64,000 nt of DNA, taken from NCBI GenBank assembly GCA_036365455.1, contig JAWQUS010000025.1, positions 24,216,001 to 24,280,000 of the forward strand, read 5' to 3'. Position numbers and translations under genes: made by a program. Below are positions 11,286 to 21,466 of the stretch, piece by piece. The notes beneath the pieces are model-generated. The model was not told where the DNA came from, did not search any database, and saw nothing but the letters and a program-made list of their open reading frames with translations. Numbering within the stretch: the first letter of the stretch is position 1; each line of letters starts with the position of its first letter. Source of the stretch: Macrosoma leucophasiata. Taxonomy: Eukaryota > Arthropoda > Insecta > Lepidoptera > Hedylidae.

Positions 11286-11582
11286 ACGTAACTTCACGCC
11301 TATAATCCCCGAAAGGCTAGGCAAAGGTAAATGCATGCATTCAAGCATACCTACATGCAAACACCCACGATTCGCCGGTTACATTTTTGGCCCATGTAAC
11401 AGGTGGCAAGATGTAAACAAGTGTTGACATCTTCGGGCACATTACCAAACTTCGAGGTACTGGGAAATTTCCAGAAAATGGAGAAATCCCAGTAGAACCA
11501 TAGATAAAGGACTTTACACCATTATCTCTGATAACCCCCTACCGGGAATCGAACCCAGGACCTCAGCGTTGTAGTAGTGGAT
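11286..11582 (-). mobile_element. S1 SINE lacking 36 bp of head, -, with target duplication
   Basis: Flanked by aatcagcctca at 11275-11285 and 11583-11593, a perfect 11-bp duplication, so its shortened head is the true end of the inserted copy. Confidence 0.88.
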
Positions 11583-11724
11583 AATCAGCCTCATCTTAAC
11601 AAAAAGTATTTTTTACTTCAAATGTTCAACAAACATCTTAATGTAAATGTGAATGCTAAACAAAATTTCCAACACATTTGGTATTAAAGCATAATATAAT
11701 CCGCTTATTCCCAAGCATATCACG

Positions 11725-11830
11725 TTGGGATCGTCTGAGATTACTTGAGAACGAAATCCGCCAGAGATGCCAATTTACATCGGATCAGTTTGAGATTATA
11801 AATAGACATGTGACCTGGTTAAACTCGATT
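11725..11830 (+). repeat. Unnamed 100-bp repeat, also inverted at 14340-14450
   Basis: Core aaatccgccagagatgccaa then tttacatcggatc and catgtgacctggt occurs here and in reverse at 14375-14440. Confidence 0.6.
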
Positions 11831-13228
11831 CGTGGATTTAAATATTCATAAATGCGTACGCTTTACTTCTACCCTGAAACCAAAATATTTTATTACTTAC
11901 TTATGGGGGTCGAAAAATAGCCAGTTAAAAGACATCACGAAGTTTCTAGAATTTACGAAGTATTATGAACAAATTGAACACGCGCGTGTAATGAGATGAA
12001 ATTTTTGATGTAAAAGTGGACTGTATGCGGGGTTTGAACTGGGAAGAGAAACAGGATACACATGCACGTACCTCAGGCTGAACAGGCGACGTAGCTACGG
12101 CGCGTAAGCGAGCCGGGGCGCGCACAAATCCTTCGGGATCACTCTTCCCGCGTTCGGGAACTCACTTTCACACGTGTTCAATTAGCAGGGCGATATACGG
12201 AGCACAGGAGCACAATACAGCGTGCTCACGTTAATATTTAGCGGTATGTTCAATAATATTTAGTACACAAAGACACAAAGTCCCAGGGCGGTTTCAGCAA
12301 CGCATAGCGGCGCGTGCGGCGGTTAGAAGACGACTGGGCTCTTCTCACGCCCTCTGACGGTGATGCGGTGCATGCGGTGCATGTGCGGAAACAGAGGGAT
12401 GTATAGATAGGTGTAAGGATATAGGTGTAGGTGTCGCATAAGTCCTTAATTGGGTTTTATTATAACTGGCGTTACCACAAATAAATAAAGTATCGGAGAG
12501 GATTTGGAATGAGATGTGAATTAGTCAAACGTTTAAAAAAATTATTGATTTATATTTTGACTACTTGTACCCGGCACGAGTTGCTAACAACTAAAAAATT
12601 TAAGACAAAAACTGCAGTTGGCGAGTTACATCTATGAACATGATATGTCATATTCGTTTCTTCTGGGTAAAAATATATGGCCATACTGATTTTCATGACA
12701 ATCGGTTTGAACGGGGCAGAAGTTGCTACTCTGCAGCGCCACCTCGTGGCAATTGGCATCAATGAGCATACTATACAAACCTTCTCCGTGGAAAAATACA
12801 TATATATATACCAATCTTCATAATAAGCGGTACAGTAGTTTTTGAGTTCATCGATGACATACAGATAAACATTCATTTTAATATACATAATTATATAGAT
12901 TAGAATTAAAATTAGTCAAAAAAAGAGGAAAATGAGGAAAAAACTATTTTTATTTTCCTTTTCTATTTAATAAGCATATGACACTACTAAAACACTGAGG
13001 ATACAGTCGAAGCAAATAATATGGCGCGCACAAAGTTTTGAAAAATTCTGCCAGCCTTCCAGTACCGCTCACGACTGGACTTGGATCATGACCCGAGGTA
13101 AAGACACGCTGCTCTAGGTTTTACTTTGCTAGGTCAGCTAGTAAGAATATAATACTAAATCATTGATATTTTTTTTTGTATATCAATGTACTAAATGTGT
13201 TGAAAGTTCTATATAACTGAAAAAAATT
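11831..13228. other. Stretch without recognised gene
   Basis: No coding signature. A moderately GC-rich block (12060-12180, 12280-12400) and a 112-codon minus frame (12888-12550) without family features. Nothing repeated elsewhere in the window was recognised. Confidence 0.4.
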
Positions 13229-13430
13229 AAATACGCTTAAACTCACAGCCCAACAGTAGGAATAAACCTGTTTCGTGTACGCCAACAACATATACACAAA
13301 CACCCAGACCCAAAACCTCTAAATCTGTAGGCCATACAAATATTTGTCCCGGTGCGGGGATCGAACACGCGACCCTTCGAACCGACGTTGACGACCCGGT
13401 TGGTCCAGTGGTGTGAGATGACCGTCAATT
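13229..13430 (-). mobile_element. S3 tRNA-like SINE, -
   Basis: In + sense: head ending gttcgatccccgcaccggga (B-box), then tttgtatggcctacag and a tail with gtgagtttaagcgta. Same family as 17424, 21013 and 59768. Confidence 0.8.
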
Positions 13431-13468
13431 ATGAAGCTTTTTCAATAAACTACAAATAAGGTGGTTTT

Positions 13469-13755
13469 ACTGGTGGTAGAGCTCCAGTGACGGAGCTCGC
13501 GGGCGTAGGCACCACCGCATTACCTGATTTACTTGCCGCTAAATGGTAGTGTTCAGCACTATCGTGTTCCGGTCAGGTGGTAATGTACGGCCCTGTAATT
13601 TCCGGCACAGAGGCATAACACTTTAGGCCTCAGGAGTGGTAACGCATTTGCATTTTGACCTTGGTCTTTGTGTGGGTGTCTATAGGCTGCAGTCATCACT
13701 TAACATCAATGTGAACTGCATGCTTGTTTGCCACTTCAATTACATAAAAAAAAAA
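13469..13755 (+). mobile_element. A-element, full length, + (good reference copy)
   Basis: actggtggtagagctccagt to ttacataaaaaaaaaa, followed by a taaaa-rich tail. Contains stem gagctcc/ggagctc in its first 30 bp and tagtg/cacta further on. Confidence 0.88.
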
Positions 13756-13944
13756 TAAAATAAAATAAATAAGTAATTTAGCTACCTATTTTAAATACGT
13801 AATGAAGGCTGAATACAAACATACGGTTCAGATTGATCGTATACTTTCCGTCCCTATCAAAGTCCTCCTCCGTGGGTACTTTCTTTTGTTTTCATTACCC
13901 TCTCGTAAATTCCAGAATATTCGTCGGGTCTTTTAACGGGCTAT

Positions 13945-14312
13945 TGTCGACACCCAGGGCTAGCTGCTCGGAGTTTGTCTGCGAGATCGAATGAACTCAA
14001 CAGAAATAAGGAGATCCGCATGAGAACCAAAGTAACCGACATAGCCCACCGAATAGCGAAACTAAAGTGGCAGTGGGCAGGGCACATAGCTTGCAGAACT
14101 GACGGCCGTTGGGGCAGAAGAGTTCTGGAGTGGCGACCGCGTACCGGAAATCGAAGCGTAGGCAGGCCCCCCACGAGGTGGACCGACGACCTGGTGAAGG
14201 TCGCCAGCAATCGCTGGATGAGGGCGGCCCGGGACCGTTCGTTGTGGCATTCTTTTGGGGAGGCCTTTGTTCAGCAGTAGACGTGTTTTGGCTGAAATTT
14301 TAATGATGATGA
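13945..14312 (+). mobile_element. LINE L-b C-terminus and 3' end
   Basis: Frame 13975-14280 reads RTKVTDIAHRIAKLKWQWAG, then GRPPTRWTDDLVKV and FVQQ, the C-terminus of a common lepidopteran RTE-like reverse transcriptase. A small frameshift near 13990-14010 separates it from LGVCLRDR. After the coding end comes cagcagtagacgtgttttgg and a (gat)n tail ending near 14312. Confidence 0.8.
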
Positions 14313-14339
14313 TGTCGACCCCTAAAAGGTTCCTCTTCT

Positions 14340-14450
14340 TTTTTATGGATAATTTGGTCCAGGGAACTAGTGTGACCAGGTCACATGCCAATTATGATTT
14401 TAAACAGATCCGATGTAAATTGGCATCTCTGGCGGATTTCTTTCTCATGT
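14340..14450 (-). repeat. Inverted copy of the 11725-11830 repeat
   Basis: gaccaggtcacatgc, gatccgatgtaaattggcat and ctctggcggattt are the complement of the earlier copy. Confidence 0.6.
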
Positions 14451-14454
14451 AGAG

Positions 14455-14700
14455 TATCCCACAAGAAATTTTGCACATCGATCTTAGGAGGAGACTTCGT
14501 CTTATTTCGGGTCTGTAGAGCGTTATCTCTTTCTATATGATATTTGTCGACGGTTTTGATCAAGTTTTGACCAATACCGGACTATCAATGGTTACGTAGG
14601 CAGTGTGCAGCAGGGATAACGCTCTACAAAGTCGAAACTAGCCGATGGTCGCTTTCTTAGGCTCGATGTGCAATATTTATTGTTGGGTCCTGTAATACCA
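14455..14700 (+). mobile_element. Foldback MITE-like element (family M1)
   Basis: aaattttgcacatcgatctt (14467) mirrors the right end (tcttaggctcgatgtgcaat, to 14673); inner arms gtagagcgttatctct and its inverse also pair. Related copies: 30273-30432 and 61455-61690. Confidence 0.65.
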
Positions 14701-14940
14701 GGCGATTCAACAATGCGAACACTCCGCCAAAATTCCATACAAACGCTTATTTTAGTATCTATTATACAGACATCAATCAGTGACGTGTATTTACTCGTGC
14801 ACCTGTGTGCGTAACACGTAGAGAATACCAAACGTCTCCCATAAGAGGGGAGGAGGTTGGGTGAGGCGGAGAAATTGGGCGGGACGTGAAAGTGTTGATT
14901 CTATACGTAGTGTTATTACATATTCTCTGATGATTCCTAC
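14692..14940 (+). repeat. Unnamed repeat, inverted at 60220-60430
   Basis: Shared blocks: attccatacaaacgctta, atcagtgacgtgta, gcacctgtgtgcgta, cccataagagggga. Its end tctatacgtagtgttattac is also seen inverted at 46625-46665 and 58786-58830. Confidence 0.65.
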
Positions 14941-15537
14941 GTTATATGCTTGGGAATAAGCGAAATATATTTTGACCTTAATACCCAGTGTGTTGGATTT
15001 TTTTATACTTGTCGGATGTTATTTTATGACTATAAGTTGATAAATGAATTGGTTATTACATCACTCTTAAATATTATTCAAGATGCATATATTATTAATT
15101 TGCTTGTGTTGCAGGGGAAAATGCTGCCTAGCATTGAATAAAAAAAAAAGATCCGGATGATTGAGAACCTCCTCCTTTTTTCGAAGTCGGTTAATAAACA
15201 ACGTGTAAAATAATGAAAAAATAGAACTTAACATTGTTTCCATAGTTTTATATAGGGTTAATTATTATTGTAATTAGTGCTTCACCTCTTGCAGGCAGCT
15301 TATCTACATCAATACCAACAACATTTGTTCTACGACTTTTTACAACTCTTGATAAATAACCCCAGAAAATATAAGTCGTTTGCTGTCCCATATTCTGGCC
15401 CACCGGTTTCAAGAGTGGCAACGTATCTGCGTTGAGATCGTTGCTTTTAAGGTAGGTATACAAATGAACACAAACACATTTTTGTTCACAAAGGGCTTTA
15501 AGTTTTTTACATTTTCAGGTAAAAGTCCTCAGAATTA

Positions 15538-15770
15538 TTACCTGATTATGATGCCTATCCATCAAACTGCTCCACACAAAGCTGATCGAAGTGCTCATGA
15601 AATTCATTTCCCCTACGAGTCATCACAGCTCATAGCGGCCAGAGTAAATTGTGTGAGGCCCCTTGAGCATGCTCTCTCATTACATGAAGAGTGTTTCGCT
15701 GTTGCATCGAGCGCTGAGAGGGTTCGGATGGCCTTTTTATGTTGATACGTTATGGTGAAGCGATTATTGG
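15538..15770 (+). repeat. Unnamed repeat F, copy 1
   Basis: About 80% alike to 17690-17918: attcatttcccctacga, gagcatgctctctcattac, gagagggttcggatggcctt. The 121-codon frame over it is not conserved in copy 2 (stop after catcacaacc), so not treated as a gene. Confidence 0.7.
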
Positions 15771-15954
15771 AGCTACATTGAAATCCCTTAATGAAATTCT
15801 CAGGTCGCTTTATGTTGATTGGTTTTTACCTGTCGTATTTTATTTTTCCTTACAACACATGCAAATGAATTTAGACATGAAAGAAAAATCGAAAGAAAAA
15901 AATGACTTTGGGCCGTGATCGAACCTGCGATCTTTTGATAACTAACCCGCTTTA

Positions 15955-16330
15955 TCTATACTTATAATAAATCTGTAGAAGTGAAAATTCTGCACATTAA
16001 AATTTACAATAAAAAAAGAAATACCAGGGGATGTTATTAGATCGATACCGAACACAAATATGTGATTAGAAAAAATGTTGTCTGTCTGTCTGTCTGTCTG
16101 TTTGTTCAAGCATCACATAAAAACTACCGGTCCGATTACAATGAAACTTGGTATGATTATACTTTAACCTTTGGCGCACAACACTGGGTACTTTTTATCC
16201 CGGAAAAATGTCTGTTTGTCTGTGTGTTTGTTCACGCTAATATCAGAAACGATTTGCGGTTTTCACTTATATATTGTGGTAAGTTTCACTCAACATTTAG
16301 TGTTTGTTTCATGTGAATTTTTAAGCTATT
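15955..16330 (+). repeat. (tctg)n-bearing interspersed repeat
   Basis: cttataataaatctgtagaa, then tctgtctgtctg at 16079-16103 and accggtccgattacaatgaa. A type of repeat found throughout Lepidoptera; it explains the 84-codon frame here. Confidence 0.6.
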
Positions 16331-16344
16331 CTGTATCTTAGTTT

Positions 16345-16920
16345 TATCTTTTAGGGAGTTTCGTACCTAATAGGTAAAAACGGACCCTACGGATAACTAA
16401 TCCTCCGCTGTCTGTCTGTCTGTCCGTCCGTCTGTCTGTCTGTTACCAGGCTGTATCTCATAAATAGTGATAGCTAGAAAGCTAACATATTCACAAAATA
16501 TATATTTCTGTTACCGCTATAATGTAGACGCTTCAAATTTTCACAGAATTTTTAGTTCTTATGTTGTATTGTAGCTTCCATAATAAATCTATATACGTAC
16601 AAATAAATAAAATTGGAGTGTCTGTTTGTAATATAAAAATAACCGCTTTTTACTAAACGCATATATATGTATACCCGGTGCATATACCAAAACAACATTT
16701 TTTACAATTTTTTTCTGTCTGTCTGTCTGTTTGGCGGGACTAATCTTGGGAACGGCTTGACCGATTTTGACGGAACTTTCACTGGCAGATAGCTGATGTA
16801 ATAAGGAGTAACTTGCGCTACTTTTATACTAGCTGCGCCCACGACTTCGTCCGGGTAGATACTGAACAACCATATGTTTTCTCACGTAGACGAAGTCGCG
16901 GGCACAGCTAGTTACGAAAT
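16345..16920 (+). repeat. More (tctg)n repeats and a small foldback
   Basis: gggagtttcgtacctaatag with tctgtctgtctgtccgtccg (16408-16442), a second unit at 16575-16820, and arms actagctgcgcccacgac (16828-16851) against their inverse (16889-16912), 24 bp each. Confidence 0.6.
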
Positions 16921-17102
16921 AAGGGCGCCCAAACAAAACTGCGATGCGATGCAATGCAACGCCTCATTGCAGGAACTTACGAATGCGATGCGATTTCGTC
17001 TGACATATTGAAAGTATGGTCAAGAGAATCGCATCGCAGCAATTTGCATCGCAAGTTACTGCGATGTGGCGTCGCATCGCATCGCATTCTTGTGTAGGCG
17101 CT
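16921..17102. mobile_element. MITE-like element built from gatgc repeats
   Basis: agggcgcccaaacaaaactg then gatgcgatgc at the left; right end mirrors it (gcatcgcatcgcattcttgt gtaggcgct). A shorter relative is at 42617-42705. Confidence 0.55.
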
Positions 17103-17423
17103 GTTAACGAAGCCTTACATCCAAGCATCGAATTTCTCTTTCCCGTTTATTTGATTCAATCGATTTATGGGAACATGGAACGACATCCTTTGATATCCTA
17201 TCAACACAACCGATTCAATAGTTTTGTATTTAGTTTATCCCTACTTAAATAATAAAGTAAAGCAAGGCTAGAAACGATTTAAATTTTTCATTCTATTGTG
17301 GCGAGGTTTCACAATCGGTAGAATTCGGTAGCATAGATGTACCTAACAACATTGCCTACGCTGTTAAATTGCCATTAAGTACATTAATGGCAAAACTTAA
17401 CGTTTGTTTAAATAATAAATAAA

Positions 17424-17592
17424 ATACGCTTACATTCACAGCCCCACAGTAGGTATAAACCTGGGTCGTGGGTGCCATTGTACACATACAACACATACAC
17501 AAACACCCAGACCGAAAACAAATATCTGTAAGCCATTTGTCCCAGAGCGGGGACCGAACCCGCGATATACCGCTGGTCTAACCGGGTCGTGT
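17424..17592 (-). mobile_element. S3 tRNA-like SINE, -
   Basis: cgcttacattcacagcccca to ggggaccgaacccgcg and accgggtcgt. Full family layout with a small deletion before the B-box. Confidence 0.8.
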
Positions 17593-17689
17593 TTGCCATT
17601 TACATTAGTACAAATAAGACACAGTCTAAAATACTTTTTAGTTGAAAATAACAGAAACATTTATTATCAAGATATGAACCCTGCAAATC

Positions 17690-17918
17690 ACCACATTATG
17701 ATATCCATCCCCCTAACAGCTCCACATAAAGCTGGACGAACCGCTCATCGAATTCATTTCCCCTACGACCCATCACAACCATGACGGCCAGAGCAAATTG
17801 TGTGAGACCCTTGAGCATGCTCTCTCATTACGTGAAGAGTGTTTCGCTGTTGCATCAAGCGCTGAGAGGGTTCGGATGGCCTTTTTATGTTGATGCGTCA
17901 TGGTAAAAAGATTTTTGA
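17690..17918 (+). repeat. Unnamed repeat F, copy 2
   Basis: See the copy at 15538-15770; here the reading frame is interrupted. Confidence 0.7.
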
Positions 17919-18179
17919 AGAAAATATTTTCATGAGATTCTCGATCAATTTATGAAATCCCTTTTGTGAGTTTTCCCGATTACGATTCAAATATATTCAC
18001 TATGTGATCTTTTGAATGATTTATACTATAATATTTTTATATTATAAAGCTGAAGAGTTTGTTTGCTTGAACGCGCTATCTATATCTCAGGCTACGGGTC
18101 CGATTTGAAAAATTATTTCAGTGTTAGATAGTCCATTTATCGAGGTAGGCTTTAGGCTATATAACATCTTGCTGAGATG

Positions 18180-18460
18180 AAATAGAAAATAGAAATAGAA
18201 ATAGAAAATATTTTTATTTCGAATAGATCTTTACAGATACTTTCAAAACGTCAATAAATCATAAACTACCTAGAGCGAATAACCATTACATATAGTAAAA
18301 GCAAAATCATATATTAATAATAAATTAAAAATTAAAATTTAAACTATTTGGTTAAAACATAATAATCATAAAATATATTGATAAATGATAATAAATGAAG
18401 AAAAAGAAAAACTTATTCGTCAAGATCAATGTTATTCACTTAGCAGAGTTCCAAGTGCAG
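18180..18460 (+). repeat. LINE-like 3' repeat, related to 41085-41275
   Basis: aaactacctagagcgaataa and ttattcacttagcagagttc recur as aaactaccctagagtgaata and ttattcacttggcagaattc at 41088 and 41249. The middle is A/T-rich filler. Starts with a (aaatag)n run. Confidence 0.5.
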
Positions 18461-19088
18461 TCACTACTGAGAAGAACTCCGCTACCCAACAAACTCAGTA
18501 AGAGCTCTTTTAAATGAGAGCTTAAATCTAGTACAGATTATTGTGCAAAATCAAATAATGTCAACGTCCATAGCATAGATGCAAATAAACTGCTATCTAC
18601 TAAATGTGATGTAGCCCCTGCAAACCAGAACAGACCAGTCCCCACCAACAGCACCCGTTCACGATTATGACGCATGTGACAGCCATTGCCCTCCTCGACC
18701 ATTTTAGAGGGAAGTGAGCAACCCGCCACACGACGCTGCCAAAGGCAAAGACATTTAAGACATTTGAAGATGAATAGGAAAGGGTAGGTAACATTGAAAC
18801 GGCGCGAAGCCGGGACGGGCCCCTGGTAATGTATATAACAATACCAACTTACCTACCATAGACCAACATATACTAAACGTCATTGTGAACTGTATCATCT
18901 ACTGTTGAATAAATAACCCTTCTAAATTTAATCTTCGTTACTGGATGTTACTGGCTTCAGTCAGTTGCATATTACTACCACTAAACTCTTCTTACTATAG
19001 TGTCTGTAGGAACAACCAAATGCTGCAATGCAAATGATATTATATGTTTAGAGTTTTTAGATAGGGAAACAACATATTATGTATATGC
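18461..19088. other. Stretch without recognised gene
   Basis: Short frames only; no repeat match apart from a gcgcgaagccgggacgggcc scrap near 18801. Confidence 0.4.
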
Positions 19089-19109
19089 TAAGGCTATTTT
19101 GGCTATTTT

Positions 19110-19466
19110 GGAAGCGCGCATGGCCCAGCGGCTGGTGTAGATCGTAAGCGATCTGCTCGGTTAAGCACTACGGGCGCGGTCGGGTAGTGTGATGGGTGAC
19201 CGCTAGTGGCAAATTAAATGCGCGTTTCCGTGCTTCGGAGGGCACGTTAAGCCGTCGGTCCCGGTTGCTATCGATAGATAGCAGTCGTTAAACCTTGTCG
19301 GAGGCCTTATGGGCGGTTTGAAAACATCCGACAGCGGGTTGGCCACTAACCCACCCACCTCCACCAATCCACATTGGAGCAGCGTGGTGGAGTAAGCTCC
19401 AGGCCTCCCCCCAAAAAGGGGAGAGACTCGTGCCCAGCAGTGGGACGTATAATGGGTTGCCATTAT
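19110..19466 (+). mobile_element. 5S-derived SINE, full length, + (reference copy)
   Basis: Head: ggttaagcactacgggcgcg, gtcgggtag, gatgggtgaccgc, matching the C-box half of 5S rRNA (internal pol III promoter region). Tail ends cagcagtgggacgtataatg, like LINE L-b ends. Flanks taaggctatttt (19089) and taaggcaatttt (19467) are a likely target duplication. Confidence 0.85.
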
Positions 19467-19469
19467 TAA

Positions 19470-20050
19470 GGCAATTTTACCTGTTTTATGTAGTTGGGCG
19501 ACTTGTAGTTCGCAAAGCCACTTACGGTGGTCCCATCAGAACACCAGCGCTGTAGTGCCAACTACAGCAATCAGCTGAGATGGTAACAATTTTTTGTGTG
19601 GTGGTCTCACACATACATCATGCCAATGATGTATTTATAAGCTCATTGCATAATGCCGTTAGTTGTGTTAAGTTGTCTTCTCTGTTTTTATTATTATGTT
19701 TTTTTTTTATTGTATTATTTTTGTTTATTTAGTGATGTATTGTGTGTGTCAAAAAATAGACTATTTTCTTTCTTTCTTTCTACGCAGACTTTACTATGTT
19801 AAACTTAAATAATTGCGAATGTTTGGCAACAGTTTTATTTAAAAAATCTCTAACCGAAAAAACGTTACCTTGATCAAATTACTTGAAGCTAACGTTAAGT
19901 ATTCAGTCCACTTACCCCGCCTTATTCATAACTTTATTATTATTAGAGCCGTGCTCACTCCGCGCACCTGCGGCTAAGTGCAGACTTTGCGCCAGTGAAA
20001 ATGTACACTGAGATGATGTATGGGCAAGCAATGTACCTATAGTGCAAGTG
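19470..20050. other. Stretch without recognised gene
   Basis: AT-rich; includes a (tttc)n run near 19770-19790. No coding or repeat call. Confidence 0.4.
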
Positions 20051-20056
20051 TGCTAT

Positions 20057-20232
20057 GACATTTGAAGAGTTCCCTCGATTTCTCCAGGATCCCATCATCA
20101 CATTTTGTCATGGTGACAATGGGCCCACCTGTGAGGTATACGGCCACAATGGAGAGAAAATTAGAATTAAAAAAAAAAAATTGTTCCGGACTATTTGAAA
20201 ACCTACTCCTTTGTTTGAAGTCGGTTAAAAAG
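20057..20232 (+). repeat. Interspersed repeat ending gaagtcggtta
   Basis: gaagagttccctcgatttct to tttgaagtcggttaaaaag. The end motif also occurs at 15160-15192 and inverted at 1715-1740. Confidence 0.55.
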
Positions 20233-20260
20233 AAGTTATCACTTACATCTTAGACTTTGT

Positions 20261-20400
20261 GGTGGTATGTTGTATCTTTTTTGGTAATACTGTATAGGGA
20301 CTTGAGAGCGTAGGCACCACCGCATTACCTAATCTATCTGCCGCCAAATGGTACTCCTCAGCAGTATCGTGTTCCGGTAATATAGTAATGTATAAACCTG
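20261..20400 (+). repeat. Diverged A-element head, left half of a 140-bp duplication
   Basis: ggtggtatgttgtatctttt to aatgtataaacctg; repeated at 20696-20831 on the far side of a minus-strand A-element. Confidence 0.75.
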
Positions 20401-20689
20401 TTCTTTTTTTTATTGTAATGGAAGTGGTGAACAAGCATGCAGTTAACATTGATGTTAAGTGATGACTGCAGCCTATAGACACCCACACAAAGACCAAGGT
20501 CAAAATGCAGATGCGTTACCACTCCTAAGGCCTAAGGTGTTATGCCTCTGTGCCGGAAATTACAGGGCCATACATTACCACCAGACCGGCACACGATAGT
20601 GCTGAACACTACCATTTAGCGGCAAGTATATTAGGTAATGCGGTGGTGCCTACGCCAGCGAGCTCCGTCACTGGAGCTCTACCACCAGT
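20401..20689 (-). mobile_element. A-element, full length, - (between the duplicated heads)
   Basis: Poly(T), attgtaatggaagtggtgaa to ctaccaccagt. High similarity to the reference. Confidence 0.87.
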
Positions 20690-21012
20690 AAAAATGGTGG
20701 TATGTTGTATCTTTTTGGTGATTCTGTATAGGGACTCGGGAGCGTAGGCATCACCGTATTATATATAATCTATCTGCCGCCAAATGGTTCAGCAGTATAA
20801 TGTTCCGGTAAGATAGTAATGCATGACCCTGTCATAACTATCATAGAGGCTTTACAACTAAAGTCTCTGGAATGGCAACGTATCTGCATTTCGATCTCTG
20901 GGGTGCGACCGCCTATCATCATTGCAATTTTCGTTGTCATTGCTGTCCAATTTTCATGTCGATTTTTGATTCAACTAAATAACAGTAAGTAATCGAAATA
21001 CATATTTTTTTT

Positions 21013-21216
21013 AAATACGCTTACACTCACACCTCTACAGTAGGTATAAACTTGTGTCGTGGGTGCCGTTGTACAACATACAACACATACACAAACACCC
21101 AGACCCGAAACAAATACCTGTAGGCCATACAAATATTTGTCCCGGTGCGGGGATCGAACCCGCGACCCTTCGAATCAAACGGTCATCTCACAGCGCTGGA
21201 ATAACCGGGTCGTCGA
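21013..21216 (-). mobile_element. S3 tRNA-like SINE, -
   Basis: tacgcttacactcacacctc to ggggatcgaacccgcgaccc and aataaccgggtcgtcg. Best-preserved head of this family. Confidence 0.83.
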
Positions 21217-21308
21217 AAGAATCTATCGTTATTGCTTGTTTCTCACCTTCGAAAGCAAGAAAAACGATCAGATTATCACTACTGCTTTTAAAGGCGCTAC
21301 AAAATTTT

Positions 21309-21466
21309 TATTTTAAAGAAAAATGGAAAGAAAAATTTGACTTCAGGCGAGACTCGAACTCGCGGCCTACTGGGAATCTAGTCCAGCCGCTCTTCCAATT
21401 CCCAGTAGGCCGTGAGTTTGAGTCTCGCCTGAAGTCAAATTTTTCTTTCCATTTTTCTTTAAAATA
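21309..21466. repeat. S2 SINE foldback, 68-bp arms, 22-nt loop
   Basis: Left arm 21309-21376 (aatggaaagaaaaatttgac, gaactcgcggcctactggga); right arm 21399-21466 is its complement with only a few changes. The loop is the middle of the tRNA-like part. Confidence 0.88.

Noticed and set aside
13975..14391. Overlapping frames of 60-109 codons on both strands
   Set aside because: All but the LINE C-terminal frame are shadows of it.
16079..16103. (tctg)n runs as a CRISPR-like array
   Set aside because: Simple tetranucleotide repeats within dispersed insect repeats; no spacers.
19120..19205. Functional 5S rRNA gene
   Set aside because: Only the 3' half resembles 5S and it continues into a SINE body with a LINE-like tail.
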